Source: JAQBVV01 sp965249205 (GTDB taxonomy: Bacteria > Acidobacteriota > Vicinamibacteria > Vicinamibacterales > UBA2999). From it: DNA of 64,000 nt. Below are positions 54,369 through 62,285 of this stretch, in pieces. Location of the stretch: contig CBDFLL010000005.1 of assembly GCA_965249205.1 (NCBI GenBank), forward strand, positions 1,054,001 to 1,118,000. The letters are read 5' to 3'. Position 1 is the first letter of the stretch; each line of letters starts with the position of its first letter. The translations under genes and the position numbers were made by a program. Under the pieces are notes generated by a model. The model was not told the origin of the DNA and did no database searches. It was given only the letters and a program-made list of their open reading frames with translations.

Positions 54369-56441
54369 TTGGCGCAGATTCACCTCATGCGCGGCTCGTA
54401 CGAGCGCGCCGGTGACTACCTCCGACAAGCCAGCGAGGCGTACGGCGCGTATGGCACGCAGACGATGCGATGGTACGAGTGGTCGGTGAAAGTGCTTGGC
54501 GTGAAGCTGGCGATTCGCCGTGGGGCATACGACCAAGCGGTCGCCGAAGCCGAAGCGCTTGTGCAAACCGCCGGTGTCCCGCCAGCCGAAGCGCTCCAGG
54601 CGGAGCTTGCCGCGTGCGAAGCGCTCGTGGCGGCGGACCGGATTACCGAGGCGGAACGTCGACTCGAATTGTGCGAAGGCCAGCTTGATCCGCGTGCCGC
54701 TCCGGGCTCGTGGGGCGAATTCCTCCGCATTCGAGGCGCCGTGCACGAAAGCACCGGCCGCCCCGCAGCCGCGCATCACGACTTCGCGCAGAGCGCGAGC
54801 GTGTTCGACCTGCTCGGCGAGCGCTATCACGCCGCACTCAGCAACATGGCGCTGGGCCGCATCGCCGCGAAGGAGGGCCGTCAGCAGGCGGCCCAGCGGT
54901 ACCTTGACCAGGCCAGTAGCATTTTTGGCCTGCTCAGCGCCGAACGCGACCTCAGGGAGGTTGGCACGATCAGGGCGCTCGTCGATGATGCTCCGCAGAT
55001 TCAGGCCACCGGCCGGCCCGCCGAAGCTGACGAAGCGGTGGTCCGGCGCCTGGTCGATGCGGCGATCCTCCCGGATCTCCTGGCACGGGAGGTGGCGGCG
55101 ACCCTCCTTGATTCGTTCGATGTCGATGCAGCCGTGGTGTGTGTCGCCGCGCCGGGCGGCGAAGTGCGCCTGATCGCCTCGGCTGGCTGCGATCCTGAGG
55201 TGGCGCGCGCACTCGGCCGCGCCGCACACGGCAGCGGTGAGCGCGGAACCGGGCTCTTGCTCACCGAGCCGCTTGGTCGTGACTACGACGGCCAGCGCAC
55301 ATGCACGATGGTGACCGCGAGAACGCCGACCGAGGCTACCGCACGCCGCTTCCGCATGTTTGCTGCCGTCGCCCGCCAGGGCTTCGACCTCTGCGGCGTG
55401 CGCGAGCGTCCCCCGCAGGTGATCGAACCAGCAGCCGAGCGACCGCTCGACCTGCTCCTCCCGGGGTTCATTTGTGCCAGTGTCGCCATGAGCCGCGTCA
55501 TCGAGCAGATCCAGCGGCTCCAGGGACACCATCTGACGGTGCTGATCACTGGTGAGAGCGGAACGGGTAAGGACCTTGTTGCACGCGCGATTCACGGCGG
55601 CTCCCCGCGCCGCCATGCCATGTTTCTGCCGTTCAACTGCACGACGACGACGCGAGAACTGGCCGACAGCCAACTGTTTGGCCATCGGCGCGGGAGCTTC
55701 ACCGGCGCCGTGACGGACCATCCGGGACTGTTCCGCTCGGCAACCGGAGGTACGCTGTTTCTCGACGAAATCGGCGATCTGCCGTTGGATGTCCAGCCGA
55801 AACTGTTGCGATTTCTGGAGCAAGGCGAGGTCATGCCGGTCGGCGAGACCCGGCCCCAAAGCGTTGACGTCCGGGTACTGGCGGCGACCAATGCGGATCT
55901 TGAGCAGCGGGTCGCAGAAGGTGCGTTCCGCGAAGATCTGTACTACCGGCTCAGTGTGATCCGGATTCCGGTCCCACCCCTTCGTGAACGCCGCGAGGAA
56001 ATCCCCCACCTCAGCACGTTTTTTCTGCGCGAGGCCTGCGACGAATTCGCCAAGCCAGATGTACAGCTGGCCCCGGCGACGTTGGAACTGTTGACGCGCT
56101 TCTGGTGGCCGGGAAATGTGCGCCAGTTGCGCAACGAAATACAGCGGGCCGTCGCCATGTGCGCCCCAGGGGCGGAAGTGGAGCCGGACCACCTGTCAGC
56201 AGACTTGACCGCACCTCCATCCAGCGGCGAGGCGGTCCTGCCGACAGGCAGTCCCCGCTGGGGTACGCCACAGAACCTGGCGGCAGCGATCGAGCAGGTT
56301 GAACGTGAATTGATCGGCACCACGCTGAACCACACGAGCGGGAACATCTCCGAAACAGCCCGTGTGCTTGGCCTCACGCGCAGGGGTCTCTATCTGAAGA
56401 TGCGGCGCCTGAAGCTCGAAGGCGGCACCGCGGAAATATAG
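54369..56441 (+). CDS. Sigma-54-dependent transcriptional activator with TPR region
   Basis: A 690-residue frame. Residues 1-200 are TPR-like (AQIHLMRGSYERAGDYLRQ, ALGRIAAKEGRQQAAQRYLD), and residues 220-350 look GAF-like. The AAA+ domain has Walker A GESGTGKD at 395-402, the loop GSFTGA at 442-447 (serine replacing the usual alanine) and FREDLYYRLSVIRIPVPPLR. The C-terminal Fis-type HTH is GNISETARVLGLTRRGLYLK. The only start is a TTG at 54369 inside what should be the TPR domain. The gene therefore appears to be the larger part of a broken one and may not be expressed properly. Confidence 0.75.
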   Translation: MAQIHLMRGSYERAGDYLRQASEAYGAYGTQTMRWYEWSVKVLGVKLAIRRGAYDQAVAEAEALVQTAGVPPAEALQAELAACEALVAADRITEAERRLELCEGQLDPRAAPGSWGEFLRIRGAVHESTGRPAAAHHDFAQSASVFDLLGERYHAALSNMALGRIAAKEGRQQAAQRYLDQASSIFGLLSAERDLREVGTIRALVDDAPQIQATGRPAEADEAVVRRLVDAAILPDLLAREVAATLLDSFDVDAAVVCVAAPGGEVRLIASAGCDPEVARALGRAAHGSGERGTGLLLTEPLGRDYDGQRTCTMVTARTPTEATARRFRMFAAVARQGFDLCGVRERPPQVIEPAAERPLDLLLPGFICASVAMSRVIEQIQRLQGHHLTVLITGESGTGKDLVARAIHGGSPRRHAMFLPFNCTTTTRELADSQLFGHRRGSFTGAVTDHPGLFRSATGGTLFLDEIGDLPLDVQPKLLRFLEQGEVMPVGETRPQSVDVRVLAATNADLEQRVAEGAFREDLYYRLSVIRIPVPPLRERREEIPHLSTFFLREACDEFAKPDVQLAPATLELLTRFWWPGNVRQLRNEIQRAVAMCAPGAEVEPDHLSADLTAPPSSGEAVLPTGSPRWGTPQNLAAAIEQVERELIGTTLNHTSGNISETARVLGLTRRGLYLKMRRLKLEGGTAEI

Positions 56442-56457
56442 GATAGCTAGTAGTCAG

Positions 56458-56486
56458 GTATACAGGGGCATGGATATCTAGTATAC
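56458..56486. promoter_or_regulatory. Two GTATAC sites downstream of the sigma-54 activator
   Basis: GTATAC at 56458-56463 and 56481-56486, in an AT-richer stretch of the 199-base gap before the PilZ-like gene. The same hexamer pair precedes the activator's N-terminal fragment at 54111. No perfect sigma-54 promoter was found in this gap; TGGCAC at 56611 lacks a matching GC at -12. Confidence 0.25.
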
Positions 56487-56640
56487 GTACGTCCCTGAAA
56501 ACCCAGCAGCGCCGTGACCCATTAACACCTATATAAATCAATGATTTACGTGCTTTCGTTTCCAGAGGTTATGACACTACGATCGCCGGCCCCCAGATTG
56601 ATGGTATTCCTGGCACCAACTACTTTTCAGGGGAGTCAGC

Positions 56641-57063
56641 GTGATCGAAACTGCCGTCTGTGCAAACCAATCGGAAATGAATGGAGGTCAACAACGCATC
56701 GGTGATCGTCGCCAGCTACAGGTCCCGGGACGCCTCACCTGGCGCGACGCCAACGGTGCCCTTCGGTTCGTCTCCGTGGTCACGCGCGACATCAGCGATG
56801 TGGACGTCTATGTGGAATGTCAGACGCCCACATCGATCCCGCTCTACCGCCTCGTGCACTTTCAGATCGAGCGCGCTGCACGAGAAGACGCAGCACTACC
56901 GTCCGCCCTGCGACGGGGAAAGGTCCTCTCTGCCGTGTATCGGGTGGGGTTGTTCCGGGCAACCACCGGCACCCCTCATGGATACGCCCTGCGGCTTCTC
57001 GTCGAACCGGGTACCCAGGCCAATACGGAGCAGTCGCGCCGCTCGCTGGCCACCTTGCACTAG
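56641..57063 (+). CDS. PilZ-like domain protein, divergent
   Basis: A 140-residue protein from GTG 56641, preceded by AGGGGAG at a good distance. RRQLQVPGRLTWRDANG and VVTRDISDVDVYVECQTP recall the R-x3-R and (D/N)-x-S-x2-G motifs of PilZ domains that bind cyclic di-GMP. The glycine position is not conserved, so binding may be lost. It follows the sigma-54 activator and converges with the metallo-hydrolase gene, stop to stop, with 6 bases between. Confidence 0.5.
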   Translation: MIETAVCANQSEMNGGQQRIGDRRQLQVPGRLTWRDANGALRFVSVVTRDISDVDVYVECQTPTSIPLYRLVHFQIERAAREDAALPSALRRGKVLSAVYRVGLFRATTGTPHGYALRLLVEPGTQANTEQSRRSLATLH

Positions 57064-57069
57064 CAGCCG

Positions 57070-57981
57070 CTAGTCTTGCCTCTTCCTCCAGTACCGCGCC
57101 AGCCCAAGCCACAGGAGCTTCGGCGGCGCCGTCACGATGTAGGTGGCGATCTGCTCATCGGTCATCTGGCGTCGCAGTTCGCGCTGGAGAGCCTCTGCGA
57201 AGCGGTGGCTTCTTTCCTCGTCTGTGCCCGGCTCTGAAAGGCCCGTCCGCACCAACCCAGCGATGACGTCAAGGTTCCGGAGGAACGTCTGCAAATGCGG
57301 CGCTCCGCTCGGCGCAGGTCCGAAGTGGGTCAGGAAAAGCGTCTGTGGCGACCACGCGTCGATCAGACTCGCGCTGCGACCCCAAGCTTCGATGTCAATG
57401 TCTGGCGGTGGCGTCGGCGGCAGGACGTAGCCCCCATCGATGCACATACCTGCGGTGTCCCCCACAAACGCCACGCCGCTCGATCGGTCGTAGTAGCTCA
57501 CGTGATGCGAGGCATGGCCTGGCGTGTACGCAACCTCGAACGACCGGCCACCCGCTTCGATACGCTCACCACCGACCAGCACCGTGAGATTCTGCTCGGG
57601 CACCGGCGCAAATTCTCCCCACAGACGGTCCATCTGATCGCCGTACAGCCGGGCTGCGCTAGAGATCAGCTTTTCGGGATCCGCCATGTGCACTGCGCCA
57701 CGCTCGTGCACAAACACCTTCACGTGCGGATAGCGTCGCACGATGGTGCCAGTCGCCCCCGCATGATCGAGATGGATGTGCGTGAGCAGGACGTGAGTCA
57801 CGTCGCTCAACCGCAACCCCTGCTGCTGCAGTCCCAGGTCGAGTGTCTCGAGACTGCTGCTGGGTCCAGGATCGATGAGCGCCATCACTCCGGGCGACTG
57901 CACAACCGCCGTCGCGATGGCGGACGGCCGGCCGAGAAAGAGCAGATCGACCCACGAAAGTCCTGGAGCAAGAATGGTCAC
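57070..57981 (-). CDS. Metallo-beta-lactamase-fold hydrolase
   Basis: A 303-residue protein. The zinc motif is THIHLDHAGATG (HxHxDH) near residue 68. Further ligands are in AYTPGHASHHVSYYD and VAFVGDTAGM, and FLTHFGPAPSGAPH gives the last histidine. It resembles glyoxalase-II/lactonase-type hydrolases and has a basic C-terminal tail (YWRKRQD). The substrate is not known. It diverges from the GAF/sigma-54 activator gene, with 39 bases between their starts. Confidence 0.85.
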   Translation of the reverse strand: MTILAPGLSWVDLLFLGRPSAIATAVVQSPGVMALIDPGPSSSLETLDLGLQQQGLRLSDVTHVLLTHIHLDHAGATGTIVRRYPHVKVFVHERGAVHMADPEKLISSAARLYGDQMDRLWGEFAPVPEQNLTVLVGGERIEAGGRSFEVAYTPGHASHHVSYYDRSSGVAFVGDTAGMCIDGGYVLPPTPPPDIDIEAWGRSASLIDAWSPQTLFLTHFGPAPSGAPHLQTFLRNLDVIAGLVRTGLSEPGTDEERSHRFAEALQRELRRQMTDEQIATYIVTAPPKLLWLGLARYWRKRQD

Positions 57982-58020
57982 AAGAGGCCTTGGCGCCGAG
58001 GATTATACTTGGTCCGTCTC

Positions 58021-60015
58021 ATGCTTCCGCTGGACCCCTCATCCGTACTCACGGCGGTGGCCCGCCTTGCGGCAGAGGCGGTGACGCTGACCGAGCTGGT
58101 ACCGCGGCTGGCGGCCGTCGTCCGCGAGGCCATACCGTTTGAACGGCTCCACATCCTGCGCCTGGATCGTGCCGAATCGATCGTGCTCTACATGGTACGC
58201 GCTGATGGCACACTCGAAATCACCGGGCACCGCATTGCCGATGCCGAGTCCGTGAGCAACCCCGCGATTGCGGCCGATGAGCGGTCACGCATCATCTGTA
58301 CGGTCGGTCGCGGGTCCAGCATCCACGCCGCGCTGTGGCTCACGTCAGGCCAACCGGACGCCTTTTCATCCGCACACCAGGCGCTGATCGACAGCGTCGC
58401 GGATCTCCTCGCGCTGGCCCTCCAACAGGATGCCATGCGCAGCACCGAGTCGCTTCGGCGCGAGCAGATCGACACGCTGGACCGACTGCTGAACGCGATG
58501 GCCGAGGCGCTCGACATCCGGCAGATCTTTGCAGAAGTCTCCGCGTCCGTTCGCGCCGGCCTACCTCACGAGGTGCTCATGCTGACGGCCTGGGCGGAGG
58601 ATGGCAACTCCTTCCGGGTCTACGCGATGACTGGCGCGCAAGTGGACGACACCAGCTTCTGGGCGTCCACCATACTGACCGAGGAGGAGCGGGCGCTTCT
58701 CCACCGAGCCCCGTATGTAATCGGTGACGTCGCCGCGGAGATCGCGGCGAGCAGCGTCCGGGGCCGTGTATTCAGCCGGCTCGGCGTGCAGTCGGCCCTG
58801 CGTGTGCCCATGCCGCTCAGCACCGGCGTGTTCGGCTCACTCTTTTTCCTTTCACGAGACACTGGGCGCTTCAGCGAAGCAGACCTCGACTTCGCCCGGC
58901 GCGTTGCGGATCTGTTGGCACTCGCGCTTTCGCACCAGCGGCTCGCGGAGGCGGCCCGCCGAGATGCGGCCGCGCGAGAGACGGCAGCGCAGCTTGAGGC
59001 GCGCGTGGCCACGCTGACACGCGAATTGGAGGCACAGGCAGGGCATCGCCGCGTTGTCGGCCATTCGCCGCAATGGAAGAGCATCCTCGTGCAGGCCGCG
59101 CGCGTCGCTCAAACGGAAACAACGGTGCTGCTCACCGGTGAGTCTGGCACCGGCAAAGAAGTCGTCGCCAGATTTATTCATCAGGGATCCCGTCGCAAAC
59201 AAGGGGCCTTCGTGGCGATCAATTGTGCGGCGCTGCCCGATCAACTCCTCGAATCGGAGTTGTTTGGGTACGAGCGCGGCGCCTTCACCGGCGCTGTGTC
59301 CGCCAAGCCTGGACGCATCGAGCAGGCCAACGGCGGCGTGCTGTTCCTCGACGAAGTCGGCGAAATGGCGCCGACGGTGCAAGCCAAGCTGCTGCGTGTG
59401 CTCGAAGAGCGAGAATTTCAGCGCCTCGGCAGCACCCGCGTGAGCCGCGCGGATATCCGGGTCGTGGCCGCCACCAATCGCGATCTGCACGCGGCCATCC
59501 ATCGCGGCGAGTTCCGCGAGGACCTCTACTACCGTCTTGGCGTCTTTGAAATCGCACTGCCTCCGTTGCGGGACCGCCCGGACGACATCCTCGAACTGGC
59601 CGACGAGTTTCTGAAGGAGATCGGCAGCACTGTCGGAAGTCCCCCCGCGGGGATCTCAGACGATGCGCGAGCACAGCTGCTCGCGTACGCGTGGCCCGGA
59701 AATGTGCGGGAACTGCGGAACGCCGTCGAGCGCGCGGTCATTCTTGCCGACGGAGGCTACATCGAGGTTGAGGATCTCCCACTCATTGCGCCGCGTCGAT
59801 CCGCGACCACACCTGTCTCCGACGCGACGAGTGCCTCCGCGCCAATTCCGGCTGGCGGGGTTGACCTCGCCGACATCGAGCGATCGCTGGTCGTCAAAGC
59901 CCTGGCGCAAGCACGGCACAACAAGACACGCGCGGCAAAGCTGCTCGGGCTGACGCGCGCCCAGCTGTACTCACGAATCGACAAGTACGGCCTGATGGAG
60001 ACTGAATCGCGATGA
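58021..60015 (+). CDS. Sigma-54-dependent activator with two GAF domains
   Basis: A 664-residue activator. Two GAF sensor domains (about residues 20-135 and 165-305) are followed by a coiled linker. The AAA+ domain has Walker A GESGTGKE at 373-380, the GAFTGA loop at 420-425 and FREDLYYRLGVFEIALPPLR. The C-terminal HTH is HNKTRAAKLLGLTRAQLYSR. ATG 58021 is chosen; the open frame extending from 57295 is antisense to the metallo-hydrolase gene. Its stop overlaps the next gene (ATGA). Confidence 0.9.
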   Translation: MLPLDPSSVLTAVARLAAEAVTLTELVPRLAAVVREAIPFERLHILRLDRAESIVLYMVRADGTLEITGHRIADAESVSNPAIAADERSRIICTVGRGSSIHAALWLTSGQPDAFSSAHQALIDSVADLLALALQQDAMRSTESLRREQIDTLDRLLNAMAEALDIRQIFAEVSASVRAGLPHEVLMLTAWAEDGNSFRVYAMTGAQVDDTSFWASTILTEEERALLHRAPYVIGDVAAEIAASSVRGRVFSRLGVQSALRVPMPLSTGVFGSLFFLSRDTGRFSEADLDFARRVADLLALALSHQRLAEAARRDAAARETAAQLEARVATLTRELEAQAGHRRVVGHSPQWKSILVQAARVAQTETTVLLTGESGTGKEVVARFIHQGSRRKQGAFVAINCAALPDQLLESELFGYERGAFTGAVSAKPGRIEQANGGVLFLDEVGEMAPTVQAKLLRVLEEREFQRLGSTRVSRADIRVVAATNRDLHAAIHRGEFREDLYYRLGVFEIALPPLRDRPDDILELADEFLKEIGSTVGSPPAGISDDARAQLLAYAWPGNVRELRNAVERAVILADGGYIEVEDLPLIAPRRSATTPVSDATSASAPIPAGGVDLADIERSLVVKALAQARHNKTRAAKLLGLTRAQLYSRIDKYGLMETESR

Positions 60016-60494
60016 ATCTCCAGGGACGAGCGCTCATCATCGTGGCCGTGGTCCTGTGGGCAGCGGCAGGCGCCGCACTCGGTACCCTTCGGCTCACATA
60101 CGGCCAGCGCCCGGCGGACGTGAACGTACGATGGGCCGCCCAGGTGGGCGCTGCCTCACGCGAACAGCTCGAACGCTTTTATCACCTCACGCGCGCAGAA
60201 CAACTGGACGGACGCACATGGGGCTACTCCCTCACGGACGTCTCCACCGAGAATATTCGCCGACTCGTTGAGGATCCCGCGGTCGAAGACACGCACCAGA
60301 TCCACCGAACCGCCTTTCGCATCTGGCGGGGGGCAACGCGCGGACCGTATCTCACGGCGCGCCCCGGCTGGATCGCTGCGATGCTGGAGTTCCTCGTGCA
60401 GGCGTTTCTCGCCACTGGCGCGCTGGTGCTTGTCGTCGGTGCATTCAAGACGTGGCGCGCCCGCCAAGCGCCAGATACCTCCGCTGCGCCTTGA
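60012..60494 (+). CDS. Membrane protein of unknown function
   Basis: A 160-residue protein with two hydrophobic helices: ALIIVAVVLWAAAGAALGTL near the start and AMLEFLVQAFLATGALVLVV near the end. Between them is a soluble, charged domain (EQLERFYHLTRAEQLDGRTW, PAVEDTHQIHRTAFRIW). It is co-translated with the sigma-54 activator through an ATGA overlap, which suggests a linked role. No family is recognised. Confidence 0.65.
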   Translation: MNLQGRALIIVAVVLWAAAGAALGTLRLTYGQRPADVNVRWAAQVGAASREQLERFYHLTRAEQLDGRTWGYSLTDVSTENIRRLVEDPAVEDTHQIHRTAFRIWRGATRGPYLTARPGWIAAMLEFLVQAFLATGALVLVVGAFKTWRARQAPDTSAAP

Positions 60495-60548
60495 TGTCTA
60501 TGACCCTTGCCTGCCGAGCGCGTCCGTAAGCCACGATAGGCGAGCGCC

Positions 60549-61616
60549 ATGCTAAGCAACCTCCTGAAACGAACACACCTCTTTACTCGCCTCAGGCGCG
60601 CCTGGCGGCACGAAACCGATGAAGCGCTAAAACCCCTTCGCAAGAAAGTTCGGCGCCTCACCTCGGAGCTTGAGGCCGTGCGCGCGGCACTTCAAGACGC
60701 CGCGGTCCGCGCGGCGCGAGCCGATCGGCATGCGGCTCAGATCCGGTCCATCATGGAGCTCAACGAGCAGCAACACGAGCAATTGGCGGGTCTGCCGGCG
60801 TTGCTCGACGAGCGACAGATCCAGGCGCACGTGGCTCAGGCGATCAGTGCCGCTGAGCTGCACTCGGAACCTTTCGAATATCTCGTCGCCGAGGAAATGC
60901 TGCCGTCAGCAGTCTATGACCTCCTGCTTGCCGCGATGCCACCCGCTGTCTTCTTTGACGACCGCGATCCCATCAAGCGAAACCTCGTCTTTCCGATCAC
61001 GTTTGCACCAGCACTCCCCAGCAAGGTATGGAATGTTGTTGACGCCATGGTCGCACGCCGGTGTATCCAGCCTGCTGTACTCGAAAAGTTCCATCAACCG
61101 CTTCAGGACCACTACGACACGATCTTCGGATCGGCGTTCCGAGCCCAGGCAAACGCGCTGTCGAAGCTGAGCTCCGGCGGGCGCCTGATGCTCCGGCGAC
61201 CCGGGTACCACCTCGCTGCGCATCGAGATCCGAAACGGTCGATGCTTACCTGCCTCCTGTACCTCGCGCGGCCTGGCGACGACGAGGCGCACGGGACACA
61301 GCTCTTTCGCGTCACGAACGACCACGAGGCATCGTATAAGCAGACGTACTACCCTGAAGCTGCTGGTGGCACGTGCGAGCTGGCGACCGTGGTGCCCTTT
61401 CGGCCCAATACGATGCTGGTGTTCCTCAATGCGCGCGGCGCGCACGGTGCGACGATTCCCGCCGACGCCGGTGAGGATCTGGAGCGCTATTCGTACCAGT
61501 TCTACGTCGCTCCGGAGAACGCGGCCCTCGGAGCGCTCATCCGCCAACTGCCGCGGGACCGCCGTACGATGTGGCAAAACAAGAACAAGGTCGCAACCTT
61601 GAAGGCACAGTTGTGA
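60549..61616 (+). CDS. 2OG-Fe(II) oxygenase-like protein with coiled-coil N-terminus
   Basis: A 355-residue protein. The first 100 residues are a basic helix and coiled coil (LRKKVRRLTSELEAVRAALQ). From about residue 110 it resembles prolyl-4-hydroxylase-type dioxygenases: PGYHLAAHRDPKRSMLTCLL gives an H-x-D iron motif, HGTQLFRV is a core strand, VPFRPNTMLVFLNARGAHGA has the distal histidine, and LERYSYQFYV supplies the arginine for 2-oxoglutarate. The hydroxylated target is unknown. It starts 54 bases after the membrane-protein gene. Confidence 0.7.
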   Translation: MLSNLLKRTHLFTRLRRAWRHETDEALKPLRKKVRRLTSELEAVRAALQDAAVRAARADRHAAQIRSIMELNEQQHEQLAGLPALLDERQIQAHVAQAISAAELHSEPFEYLVAEEMLPSAVYDLLLAAMPPAVFFDDRDPIKRNLVFPITFAPALPSKVWNVVDAMVARRCIQPAVLEKFHQPLQDHYDTIFGSAFRAQANALSKLSSGGRLMLRRPGYHLAAHRDPKRSMLTCLLYLARPGDDEAHGTQLFRVTNDHEASYKQTYYPEAAGGTCELATVVPFRPNTMLVFLNARGAHGATIPADAGEDLERYSYQFYVAPENAALGALIRQLPRDRRTMWQNKNKVATLKAQL

Positions 61617-61951
61617 GTACAGAGCCGCTCAGGACACCGCGGCGCTGATTGCCGGTCTGATGGCACGGTCTGCCTCCGGGGATGCAATCTGGCAGTGTGT
61701 CCAGGCTGAATGGCCGACCCTGACGCGGAAGCTTGGAACCTTTCAGGGCATTCCGAGAATTATCCGCGCGCTCGGCACGTTGATGTTCAACGGAGGCGGC
61801 CGGGCAAGTCACGGAGGTCTTCCGTGCCAACGTCGTGGCATCGGCGGAACGTACCCTCCGGCAAGCTCTCGAACGTATCGATAATTGCGCCGCGCTAATC
61901 GCGCGCCAGTCAGCACGGCTGGCTGCCTGGCTCGCGACGACCACTCGCTAG
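61617..61951 (+). pseudogene. C-terminal remnant of an M1-family aminopeptidase
   Basis: The first part reads AAQDTAALIAGLMARSASGD, AIWQCVQAEWPTLTRKLG and FQGIPRIIRALGTLMF. The second, in another frame, reads VTEVFRANVVASAERTLRQA and LERIDNCAALIARQSARLAA and stops TAG 61949-61951. The W-x3-Q-x2-W-x2-L and A-E-R-T-L-x-Q-A-L-E patterns match the ERAP1-like C-terminal domain of M1 aminopeptidases. The catalytic part is absent and a frameshift lies near 61800. The stop falls in the CTAG flanking a repeat element. Confidence 0.65.
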
Positions 61952-62215
61952 CAGCCCGTGGTAAAAGTCCGGCGTCGCACCTAACGCGGATTTCACGAGC
62001 GGGGGGCCATGACCCTCTGCCAGTTGCTGCTGAAATCCGCGCTAGACGAGCGAGGCGCCTCGCGCGGATTCTGCTCGGGCGTGGCACGCCTGCGGAATAC
62101 GCGCTCGCGGACAAGGCGCGACGACTGAAAATACCGCCTGTATTTGACGGAGGAGCAACGCAGGTCGCGAGGATGCGTCGCTCGTCGAATGCAGACGGAC
62201 TTCTACCACGGGCTG
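61952..62215. repeat. MITE-like element D, second copy, with a nested insertion
   Basis: Inverted ends CAGCCCGTGGTAAAAGTC and GACTTCTACCACGGGCTG, flanked by CTAG at 61948-61951 and 62216-62219. The interior matches the element at 40445-40602 (TCGAATGCAGACG and AATACCGCCTGTATTTGACG stretches), inverted. A 57-base second element with its own flanks is inserted in it. No gene is visible between it and the DUF5916 gene. Confidence 0.88.
61985..62041. repeat. Short palindromic element B nested in element D
   Basis: 57 bases with ends CGCGGATTTCA and TGAAATCCGCG, flanked by CTAA (61981-61984) and CTAG (62042-62045). It belongs to the family of 20942-21059 but is shorter. The copy of the host element at 40.4 kb has no insertion at the equivalent place. 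Confidence 0.88.
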
Positions 62216-62285
62216 CTAGCCCAATAACGCGATCGGGTCGGGGTCCCGCGTCTACCGGCGCCGGTGGCCAGCAGAGCGGTCGCTC

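Noticed and set aside
54345..56192. 615-residue open frame on the minus strand
   Set aside because: Antisense to the sigma-54 activator; arginine/histidine-rich composition without domains, as expected from GC-rich opposite-strand reading.
56607..56640. Sigma-54 promoter before the PilZ-like gene
   Set aside because: TGGCAC is present at 56611 but the -12 GC element is missing at the required spacing.
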